32,929 nt of DNA from Purshia tridentata (Eukaryota > Streptophyta > Magnoliopsida > Rosales > Rosaceae): positions 1-32,929 of the forward strand of contig QANT01000643.1 of assembly GCA_003254885.1 (NCBI GenBank). The letters run 5' to 3'. The first letter of the stretch is position 1. Each line of letters starts with the position of its first letter. Below are positions 23,891 to 32,929 of the stretch, piece after piece. The notes below the pieces were generated by a model. That model did no database searches, had not been told where the DNA came from, and saw only the letters and a program-made list of their open reading frames with translations. A program made the position numbers and the translations under genes.

Positions 23891-25298
23891 ATATAGGGGG
23901 TTGACATTTGTGCATTGGACAAGGGCGGAACATATAATGGCTAAGGGCCAGTTTGGAGTTTGGTATTTTTGTGGCTGTGCTGTAAGAATAATCAGCTGTG
24001 AAGTAAAGTAGTTGCGCGATTAGTAAATCGAGCTTATAAAAATGCTGTGAGCATAAAAAGCAGTGTTAGATTGGTTGGTAAATTTTTTTGTAGAAGGATT
24101 GTGACCATGTACATTGACTAAAATGATGTTCAAAGTATTTTTTAAATTTTTACATTTCTTAAATAAAATATGTACAAAATCATTTTTCATTTGTGAAAAA
24201 ATATCAACTATTAAATAAATACTCTTGTTTCCTAACGTAAATTTTCAATTATAAAATTTTCTGTACTCCAGCTAGAAAAACATTTTTTTTGGGGCTTTCG
24301 TAAATAAACATGTTAAAAGTTGTATACATTTTCTTTTCAGTTTCAAGGTTTGAGTAGTCCATTAGAATATATACTTAGGTTCTGGGTACCTAGAAAATAT
24401 GGGTTGAGTCTCAATTTGAGAATCAGATTAAGTCTTTATTTGCGCTGAAATCCTTGTTTGATTAGAGTGATATTTCTTCAACTTAAATCCGCCTTGGTCT
24501 TCTCAAATTCAATCCCTAGTTTTAAGAGTACACCTCCAACTCCAAGTTGAGCTCAATCGGTATTGAGGACCTCCAAAATGTCGCATGGAGACTGTCTTTT
24601 CGGTTGGAATGCCTCATTTTAGCATGTCACTGTTTTGGTCTAATGGAGACTCTGTCATTGTCAACTATTTATCCCTTTTCTAACAAATGGACCTCCAACC
24701 ACGATGAACTTTAAGGCTGGATAAGAATGATTCAATTCTGATTTCTATATCTGTAAATTACAAGGTCAACTTGGATTGGACCACTTGCATATTCTTTATT
24801 TTTATCTTATTTCACTTTAATTTATGTGCTAACTCAATATGAAGTTGTTCTTGACCCCCAAACAAAGAAAAGAAGAAGAATTATCAAGTTTGAGTTGAAG
24901 TAGCACGTCCTAGCTTGTCGAATATGCTGATTCCTTTGTCATTTTTCACTTGTATTGTATGGTATGAATTATGACGTGGGATGAGGGAAAATTGAAAAGC
25001 AACATGGTAAGAATATAAACTACAAAACAATAATACTATTTTTACCACAGTTTTATACCACATTTATTATATCATCTTATGTATCATTATTATACTGTTA
25101 AAGTTTTTACTTATTTTAAAGATTTTTATTTTTATATTTTTAGTGTCTAATACATGAATACCATGTAAATTGTTATATAAGGTAGTATAAAATTATGATA
25201 TGAAAATATGGTAAGTGTAGCATTGTTAATTACAAAACTAAAAAACAAATCAACAAAATAATAATTATTCAGACGTGAATTCTCCTCCCAAATAAAAA
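23891..25298. other. 3' flank of PTEN2-like gene and intergenic DNA
   Basis: The first few hundred bases should be the 3'UTR, with AATAAA at 24161-24166 as a possible poly(A) signal. Farther on the sequence is AT-rich with no recognised gene; the minus frame at 25147-25335 has no family resemblance. Confidence 0.45.
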
Positions 25299-25650
25299 CT
25301 ATACCATCCATTGTGAGTGCAAAATGCATGACCACTTCACCCTTATGGTAAGAAAAACTTTTTCCTAATTAAAAGGTGTTTTAGGATTGAAAATTATGTG
25401 TATACATCCTGATATTATTGCGAGTAATTACCATATGTTCAAATTCGAATCACCATCTTTACACGAGAAAAGAAAAGAAAAGAAAATTAATTAGTCAAAG
25501 TTGAAAACCATGGATGGTAATACCATCCATATTGTGAGTTTAAAAGGCTTGGTCAAATTGATAAATTTCACCCGTATGGTAAAAAGCGTTTTGGGGAGTT
25601 CATTGTAAGAAAAGGAAATTGTTTGTCTGCGACATTATTGCGAGTAATGC
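25299..25650. repeat. Dispersed direct duplication of about 130 bp
   Basis: Segment 25300-25430 and segment 25519-25650 share, in order, ATACCATCCAT..TTGTGAGT, a TTCACCC.TATGGTAA core, AAAAAG.GTTTT, and at the end GA..ATTATTGCGAGTAAT. The parts between have drifted. It lies upstream of the C2 gene. Confidence 0.65.
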
Positions 25651-25740
25651 AAGCAGACGTGTCTATACCATAATGACTTCAAAACGAGTCTTTGCTACTT
25701 CCACGCGCTTCCTATCACTATTGACAATCCTCTATGTCTA

Positions 25741-25781
25741 TGCCTCCTTTTTTTTTTCTTTTTTTTCTTTTTTTGCCTCCT
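25741..25781. repeat. T-tract flanked by 8-bp direct repeats
   Basis: TGCCTCCT at 25741-25748 and 25774-25781 flanks a T-rich run with two Cs. It could be a fourth, weaker case of the T-tract inserts, but it lacks GGCC and the repeat is short, so slippage in a low-complexity tract is as likely. Confidence 0.4.
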
Positions 25782-26013
25782 CTGAAAAGTGAGATAACGT
25801 TCACGCTTACCAATTCCTTATCCGGCTTCTTCCTCGAACTGGTAAAACTGTAAAATTCCAGAAACCAAGCAAATCACATTAACGTGTTTTCTGTATTAAC
25901 TTTCCTTTTATATTCTCAATATTAATATTTTTAAGAAAGTAAAATTAAAAAGTTAAAAAAAGAACGCGGAATAGGAAATTATAAAATAGAGACCTTTTGC
26001 CTTTTGAGTAGAC
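25782..26013 (+). promoter_or_regulatory. Upstream region of the C2-domain gene
   Basis: Short region before the ATG at 26014. It holds an AT-rich stretch (TTTTATATTCTCAATATT, about 25906-25923) that could serve as a TATA element about 100 bp upstream of the start. No specific control site was recognised. Confidence 0.35.
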
Positions 26014-28442
26014 ATGTCAATGTTGAATCCGAGCTTGAAGCCAAAAATCTCGTCTACCTCCTCTTCCTCTATGTCGATTACTAATATTCAAGGCCAGCTT
26101 CTTGAGGTCACAGGTATGATTCCTAAGTCCCTACAATTTTTATTTTCTTGTCAAATTATATAATTCTTAAAAATTTCATCATAACCCATCTGCATCTTCT
26201 TCTCGTTCTCGCTTTGTTTTTTGTTTCCTGTTAATTCTAAGTTTTTGTGATGTGGGTTCTTATTATTTTTGTTGGCGCAGTAATTGGTTGCAACAAATTG
26301 AAAGACACAGAATGGTTTTCACGGCAGGATCCGTACGTCTGTCTTGAATATGCTAACACCAAGCACCGTACCAGAACATGCACAGGTATTTTATATCCTA
26401 TAAGCTTGATGTGAATTTGCTCTAATTCTTTCTTTTGTTTCTGGGTTTTTTTTAATTTTTAATCTGAACCTTCAAATCTGAAATTGTACTCAAACCCTGT
26501 TGGTGTTTTTGGTACAGATGGTGGTAAACATCCCACATTCCAAGAGAAGTTTGTGTTTCCGCTGATTGAAGGTCTTAGGGAACTGAATGTTGTGGTCTGG
26601 AACAGCAATTCTGTCACATATGACGACTTTATCGGCGAGGGAAAGTAATTGAATCTAAACTTTGCGCTTGATATCTCAATTTTGACACTTCTTTTAGAGA
26701 CCCTTTTGGTTATTATCAAAATTCTTTAAGTTTGCTAATTGGATTATTTGGTGTGTTATTGTTTTTATTTTCAGGGTTCAAATTCAAAAGGCTCTTTCAC
26801 AGGGTTACGATGACAGTGCTTGGCCTCTTCAGACTAAAACTGGCAGGTAACTACAATAAGTTTGAGCTCATGATTCTTTTCTTTGTAAAATCTAAATGGT
26901 TTAAAGAGGGCACTTACCAATTTCAATATATTATGCATGGAGGTATTGTTATAATTCTATCCTGTATATCTTAACCCTGTCGTTCTAGTTGGATATTAGA
27001 AGCATTCATGTTGCAGAACCAATGTGTTGACTCTTCAATTACTATTGCTTAGGATTTCTTGTTACTCCTTGTTTCATCTCTACTTGGTCCAAATTTTCAG
27101 TGCAAGGAGCTAGTTTATTGTATACCATGCATGTTTGAGTCAATTTTCTTTATGAATGAAATGCCTTTTTCTCCCTTCTGGATTGTTCTTGTCTAATATG
27201 TTCCTGAATCAATAGACATTATTCTGTTGCTTTAGCATCACATTGTATCCCTTCTTTAGGTTTTTTATTGTTTTAGCATGATGAGATAGATTAGTTTGGG
27301 TCTGCATTGCATTAGATGGATTAGTTTAACCAGCTGGGCGTGGTGGTACTATTATTTTTCAAAGTTGGATTGTGAATAGACGATTATTACTTTATTAGTT
27401 GTTTTAGGAGCAGAGCAACATGGAGTGAATTGTGTAACCACCTTCCATGTGTACACTGGAACACTGGTGATTGGCAAAAATGAATCACCTGCAAGAAGAA
27501 TAATGTCCCAAACATACAATAATATTCATGCAACATCTGTTTCCAGGGTCTCACTGAAATACTCAGGCTCTACAAGCGAATAACTAGTTTGAATTACTGT
27601 CGTATGATTTTGTTTTGGATCTGTCTATCTTTCAATACTTAGTATCCTTCCTTACCTTTCTAACAAAAGCATGGAATTGGTGTTTGAATATAGAAGTTTG
27701 TCAAGCTAAATGTCCCTTAGTACTAATCTTTTTACTATGTTTTTGGGAAATATTCTTTTACATTGAAGAATTTTTAGACTTTTGACAAACTCTTTTCCAC
27801 TGTAGATATGCAGGTGAAGTGCGGCTCATAATGCATTATGCAAAGACCAATGTAAGTTGCATTTTTTCCCAAATTATAACTGGGTGATTAACAGTATGCT
27901 TTTGTTTATATTCATATTAATTACCTATCCAACTGAATTACTGTGTTTGGGTCACTGCAGAAACCATCAGCAAGCTATGCTCCATCTGCACCACCATATG
28001 CATCACCACCTGTACCACAAGGTCATCTATACTCAGCTTCCCCGCCCTCAGTTCCATCTCCTTATGCACCACCAGCATCTGCACCTTACCAACCACCACC
28101 AGCAGGCTACCCAGCTCCATCTCCCTATCCTTCGTACTCACATAATTCAGCCGGGTATCCACCACCCCCGTATGGTCCCCCTCAGCCAGGTGCCTATCCT
28201 CCCTCACCGTACCCACCAACGTCTTCTGTATACCCTTCTCCATCTACATATCCTCCATCCACATATCCTCCATCTACATATCCACCTCCCCCACAATCAT
28301 CACCCTATTATCCTCCAGGTAACTTCATTTTTTTGTTTCATACTTCTTGCTGCTAATATTCCTGCCTCATCATATACTGACTCTGTTTTTTGCTTTTCAA
28401 TTAGGTCCTTTTCCTGGAATTTATCCTCCACCACCGTACTGA
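26014..28442 (+). CDS. C2-domain protein with Pro/Tyr-rich tail
   Basis: Seven exons, 26014-26113, 26281-26385, 26518-26644, 26775-26846, 27806-27851, 27961-28318 and 28405-28442, join in frame to 281 aa. Residues about 22-150 form one C2 domain: QGQLLEVTVIGCNKLKDTEW, the Ca/lipid loop FSRQDPYVCLEY, then HPTFQEKFVFPLIEG, LNVVVWNSNSVTYDDFIGEG and GEVRLIMHYAK. Residues 151-281 are a low-complexity tail of Pro, Tyr, Ser and Ala with YPPPPYGPPQPGAYPPSPYP-like text and three consecutive STYPP units, ending YPPPPY. There is no signal peptide. The layout fits the plant SRC2-like/elicitor-responsive C2 group, whose members bind membranes through C2, often with calcium; the tail may mediate protein contacts. 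Only some loop acidic residues are visible, so Ca dependence is unsure. The first in-frame Met is used; Met3 and Met20 are alternatives. Confidence 0.92.
28232..28283. repeat. 15-bp coding tandem repeat (STYPP units)
   Basis: Three successive 15-bp units of the form CCATCTACATATCCT encode PSTYP in the tail of the C2 protein. The count of such units often varies between alleles. Confidence 0.85.
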
Positions 28443-31414
28443 GATAGAGCTCCTCCATGCCCAAGTGAATAAGCAATTGATAGATGTAGTGATAGCCAGG
28501 ACGAACATAGAAGGGACTAGTAGGGGCCATGTCCCCTGCAAACTTGTGAAAAAAAAAAAATAATAAAGAGGACATATATAAGCTGTAGAATACCATTGTG
28601 TTGACCATGTGTGTCACTAGATCTTTTTGGTTATGGTTAATACAATTATTTTCCGTATTTAATTACTTAATATTGCTTTTATTTTTTTGTTGATTGGGGA
28701 TCCGAATTATTTTGTATCTTATTTTCTATTCAATTTCGTTTTCTCATATTTACACTTGAAAAAAAACTGCAACTATTGGTGATTTATTCTTGTATTTTTT
28801 TTTTTTTTTTAAAACCAGACTTCTCAAAGCCCAATTTCTTAGTTAAAAACACTCTTAAACATCTAAGTATACAATTAGAATCATATTTCGGTTGGTAGGT
28901 AGTCATTTTTCACTCTTAAACTTTTAGTTGGATGGAATGAATCATTTTTCACTTACAAACAATGAGGTTTAATGATTTGAAGAGCAACATAGACTTGTTT
29001 GTCATGATTTCTTTTTTAACCTTCAGGGTGAACATAAATTGCTTGTCCATGCACTGATGATCACACTGGAATATCATCACTGCAACTAATGTTTTCAAAA
29101 ATCAAATTGATGGTCATGTAAAGTTTTCCATTATGAAGGTGATGATGAATATCTGGAAAACATGGGGTTGGAAGGATCATTACAACCTCTCAAGTAATGG
29201 TTTCATCAATGTGTTTCTCTTGAAATCGATCACTTGAGGTGGGAACCAAATTAATGCTCCACTTTCACCATTTTCACAGGACCTTTTCAATTCAACATAG
29301 TGGCCGGTTGAGCCGAATGCAGGGTGAGTCAACTTAAGGACTGGTCTAGCTCAAACTTGTCACTTCATCCAGTTTTAAAAGGGTTCTTTGATTTTGGTCA
29401 AGCCCATATGAGCTATCATTTGGGAGTTTGAAAAGGTTGCTGTGAAATGGATGGCATGATACACACTCTCAAGTGCTTCCTATTTTGAACCTCTCAAACA
29501 TAATTTTGTCTAGTCTACAAAAAAAGCTGGGTGATTAGAGAAGCTTTGAAAGTTTTGCACCATCATTGTTAAATGTTAAATCTGTCATCGACTCATGTAG
29601 CCATGTAGGAAGGAGAAGAAGACATTCTGTTCCATTAAATTAACAAGGTTTTATTTGTTGGTTGATAATTAGACACTGCATGCTTATTAAACAAACTTTC
29701 TGTGAACATAAACCTAAAACTCATACAGAGACACTTTTCAATAGATTTACCCATGTACATAAGTAAATACAGGAACTAATACTTCTGAAATAATTAGTTT
29801 TCAACATCATTATCCTGATCGATATTGAGATTATAGAATCTCACATCAGTACATATTTTAAATCTTACATCACAATGTGTGATATATATAATGTGATGAA
29901 TGTTTCCATCCATTGTAAGTTACTTTTAAATCAAATGCGCGCTTTAACTTTAATAGCTCATGTCTACCATACAAATGATAAACCATGCTAAACTAAAAGT
30001 GAAGAACATCTATCGATCTCAATATGAGTGGCACAGTGAAATAACATAATAATTTGATATCCCACGACAGAGACATGATTTTCATCATAATCGTCACCAT
30101 CAATATTACACGATCTTATAATGAAACGAAACAAAGAAATTATTTTTTTTACTCTTTGAGTCTTTTAGATGGAACCCAATAAACCAAATTATAAAATCTG
30201 ATAGACCATAATAATTAGAAATAATTGAGTTTATCAAATATATTATGACGTGGAATTTCGACGAATTCATCCAAATTATAATACATAAATCATGAATCTA
30301 ACATATTATATTAATTATAGTACACTTACGTGTACGCGTTTTTATTTTCAGAAACTCACAACACCATATCAAAATGTGACCTATAACTGTTCAATATTGC
30401 AAATTACCACTATTAATTATGTGGCCAAATTGGAACGTGGATCTATCTATATATAGGTGATATGGGTGCTGGGTTCACAGATGATTGTTTGTCCACTACT
30501 TCATGGACACCGCAAGATTCAGCAGTACATACTGTAAAGGGTCCAGTGCACAGATTATATTTAAGTGGAAGAAATAGGTTTGTCATTCTGAGTAAAAGTT
30601 AATTTGGCCGTGTTTGGATGTAGAGTACTGTGGTATGTGTCCCAAACGAAAAAGGTTAAAGGTGGGGCACTGGGGCTCCATCTGTGATCACTGATCACCA
30701 TGCATGAACAAAGAGTAAAGAAAACTACAGCTTAATTAATTGAATATAATAGGTCATGGGTGTTTGTGGTTAACATGTCACTATAAGACGAGGAATTGGC
30801 AGTAGAATGACTGTAGTAACTAGCCATAGCTAGCTAGTTACCAACTCTTGTTTTCTGGTTGGGGTACGTGGCCTTGTTTTATCGGCAGCTAGCGCTATAT
30901 GCAGCTGGTTGCCATCGTGTATAATCATTTAGTCATATCATCACCATTGTATTCTCTCTATTTTAATTAGCTACCCCTCATGTGTGTAAGTGTGTTTGGA
31001 TGAGATACAAGCATAATGTGATGAACATTCACGGGTGGACCTTTTTATATAGCAGCAATATTAATTCTGGAATAACATTTCTTTCTTGTACACGCAAAGA
31101 CTAGTGTTAAAAGACAAGTAAGAGGATATATAGATAGAAAACTTCCATTAAGGAACTCGATCCCTTATTTAAATCTAGTACGTAGTACTGTTAACTCTAA
31201 TATAAATTTAAGAGTTTCTTTAAATAAGCTAGTTTAAAGGAAATTTATAGAGTTAGCCCACTATATATTATAGTTTGATAATCAAAATCATTTACTTGTT
31301 AAGTCACTAGACTCACTATTTATAAATAATATAACATATCCTTTCAATTATAGTTAAATCACTTAACCAATAGTTATTATATTTGCTATTTAGTTGCTTC
31401 CTCTCCATATATAA
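28443..31414. other. 3' flank of C2 gene and long intergenic region
   Basis: The 3'UTR probably ends near the A-tract and AATAAAG at 28549-28567. A 20-base T run lies at about 28795-28810. The rest, about 2.6 kb, is AT-rich with scattered GATC-, TAGCTAGC- and TATA-like words and no recognised gene. The stretch 30460-30700 is less AT-rich and could be a promoter or an unrecognised RNA, but I see no frame or fold that decides it. Confidence 0.4.
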
Positions 31415-31475
31415 GGAGCTTTTCATTAAGAGATTTCTAAAAAAAGTAGAATCGATCTCTTAATGAAAACTCCCA
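31415..31475. other. Stem-loop with 15-bp perfect arms
   Basis: TTTTCATTAAGAGAT (31420-31434) pairs perfectly with ATCTCTTAATGAAAA (31455-31469) across a 20-nt loop. GGAGC just before and CTCC just after extend the stem across a one-base bulge. It could be the fold of a small RNA precursor or a relic of an inverted-repeat element; the arms are AU-rich and short for a microRNA. Confidence 0.6.
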
Positions 31476-32502
31476 AAACATGAGCATATCTCTTACCTAA
31501 GTTACAGTATGACTATCACAAAACTTATACGTACAGATGAGTCTCATTTTTTGAGAGAGGTATGAATAAGGGTGATGTGTTAACACACACACATATATAT
31601 GTATATTACTCTATATGCATATATGAAACTAATGGTCTAGCTGCTTGGGGAGTTGTGCTTGACTCAAGAGTCAAGCCTACCCTAGCTTGATTAACATTAA
31701 CGCTTCTTACAAAATGGTGAGCTAGCTGAGTGATATAACTATATTGTTAATTTGTTAGGCTTCTAAAGTTCTACATGGAACTGTGACTATGTGATAGATT
31801 AAGCTTAATTACAGCTGTTTTGGAGTTCCTGGACAGTGGAAAGTGCTTGCAATTAGTGCAACATCAATAATTAATTAGGTGTCAAATTAAAGACGAATTG
31901 ATCGAGTTGGTTACTGAACCCATAAGTAGTAGTTTAGCATGATTATATACAGTGATAACCACTATCATAAAGCTAGCTAGCAACCCCAAGTCCCCATATA
32001 TGACAGCACCATCGGATCTATCTAGCTAACTTGAAATTCACCAAGTTACATTGTTACTGGTAATTAATATATATAGTGTACTAGCTAGTAGCTAGTTTGA
32101 TGTGATGGCCATGCATGCTTACTCTATAGGTCGATAATTGGTTGTGATGGCCCCAGCTACGTACCATGAAAGCAAATTTCTCTAGCTACTTTGGAATATA
32201 TATATTGAATTTGGTACCATCTAAATTTTATGACACTGAATACTACTAGCTAACCTTTCATTTTATCCAGTAGTCTTTGCAAAGTGATCAATATTTAATC
32301 CTTCAATCTCTTGAAACGAAAGTGCATGCTCTTAATCAGTAGTCTTAATTTGCAAAGTGTCAAACATCATTGAACCATATATTTCCAAACTAATCTAAAT
32401 ACGTGTAATTATCTATAAATCACATGTTTCAAATAATTTTGCACGAGTAATTTGAGTTGTTAATAATTGTATACTAAGAAAATAAAGCAAATGAAAACTA
32501 TA
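31476..32502. other. Intergenic DNA with palindromes
   Basis: Holds a CA/TA microsatellite (about 31581-31604) and a near-perfect 20-bp palindrome (GCTTGACTC, AA, GAGTCAAGC at 31657-31676). Many CTAGCTAG words are spread over 31630-32260. No coding region was recognised. It may be upstream or downstream sequence of a gene outside the window. Confidence 0.4.
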
Positions 32503-32851
32503 GTATTCGAACTTTATCTTTAATATTACTTTGGTTTACACATTTTTTCTTTTAATTCTATATATAGCTCTTTATTTTTCACTTATGTATTACTTAAGTC
32601 TATTTCATAAATTCTTTTCACTTTTTTGTCAAGTTTAATCATATGTCAAATATTTGATCCATTTTAAAATGGTAAAAATGGTAACTCATTCATTTTTTTT
32701 TAAATATTATATACTTGATTACAATTAACAAAAAAATATAAATAAAATTAAAGAAATAAACTAAAGTAATACGTAAGTGAAAGTTCATAGCTATGTAATT
32801 CAAAAATAAAATTTGTAAACTAAAATAATACTCAAGATAAAATTCGAGTAC
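32503..32851. mobile_element. Foldback MITE with about 100-bp imperfect terminal inverted repeats
   Basis: The left arm (from 32503, GTATTCGAACTTTATCTT) matches the reverse complement of the right arm (ending 32851; GTACTCGAATTTTATCTT) and continues through TATTACTTTGGTTTACA/TATTATTTTAGTTTACA. After a short gap it reaches CACTTATGTATTACTTAAGT/CACTTACGTATTACTTTAGT near 32581-32600 and 32758-32777. The roughly 150-bp centre is AT-rich without a coding frame. Long terminal inverted repeats without a transposase define a non-autonomous element of Mutator-like or foldback type. I could not settle a target duplication. Confidence 0.7.
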
Positions 32852-32929
32852 GATTATTACATAAAATTATTAACATAACTTAAAAAGTCTTCGAAAGAAA
32901 AAAGAAGAAAAAAAAAAAAAAGAAGGGAA

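Noticed and set aside
27857..28447. 196-aa His/Leu-rich open frame
   Set aside because: Alternative frame of the Pro/Tyr-rich exon of the C2 gene. The C2 frame is supported by all splice junctions and by the domain.

Overview
This is nuclear DNA of a eudicot plant. It is AT-rich, the genes have many GT-AG introns, and the proteins are typically plant: an extensin-like LRR protein, an RD21-type granulin cysteine protease, a PTEN2-type phosphatase and a C2 protein with a Pro/Tyr-rich tail. The gene set would fit a woody dicot, but I cannot place the family or species from sequence alone.

Layout. 1-206 (minus) is the 5' end of a secreted LRR/extensin-like gene that runs off the left edge. Its full paralogue lies at 7294-9017 (minus, two exons, 485 aa). 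The two copies share coding sequence and about 0.9 kb of upstream DNA, so they are a tandem duplication. The copy-1 upstream region carries an extra block of about 780 bp that copy 2 lacks. Between the paralogues lie a broken ANL2-like HD-Zip IV homeobox pseudogene (about 2846-3498, three exons still recognisable), a 13-unit minisatellite of 42-bp hairpin-forming units (4228-4713), and a 1038-bp solo LTR with a perfect 5-bp target duplication (5842-6879).

Three intact multi-exon genes follow on the plus strand. An RD21-like papain-family protease with a C-terminal granulin domain lies at 12494-14836 (5 exons, 473 aa). A PTEN2-like dual-specificity/lipid phosphatase has CDS 18021-23890 (12 coding exons plus a probable 5'UTR exon, 614 aa). 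A C2-domain protein with a Pro/Tyr-rich tail lies at 26014-28442 (7 exons, 281 aa). All splice junctions I give keep the reading frame and follow GT-AG. The three genes do not form a pathway; this is ordinary eukaryotic gene order.

The remainder is AT-rich intergenic or intronic DNA with small mobile-element traces: a foldback MITE at 32503-32851, a MITE-like stretch just upstream of the protease, several small tandem or direct duplications, and a recurrent pattern of T-tract plus GGCC inserts flanked by 13-19 bp direct repeats at three separate loci. That last pattern and the minisatellite are the most unusual structures here. I saw no CRISPR, tRNA or rRNA, and no evidence for a novel multi-gene system.
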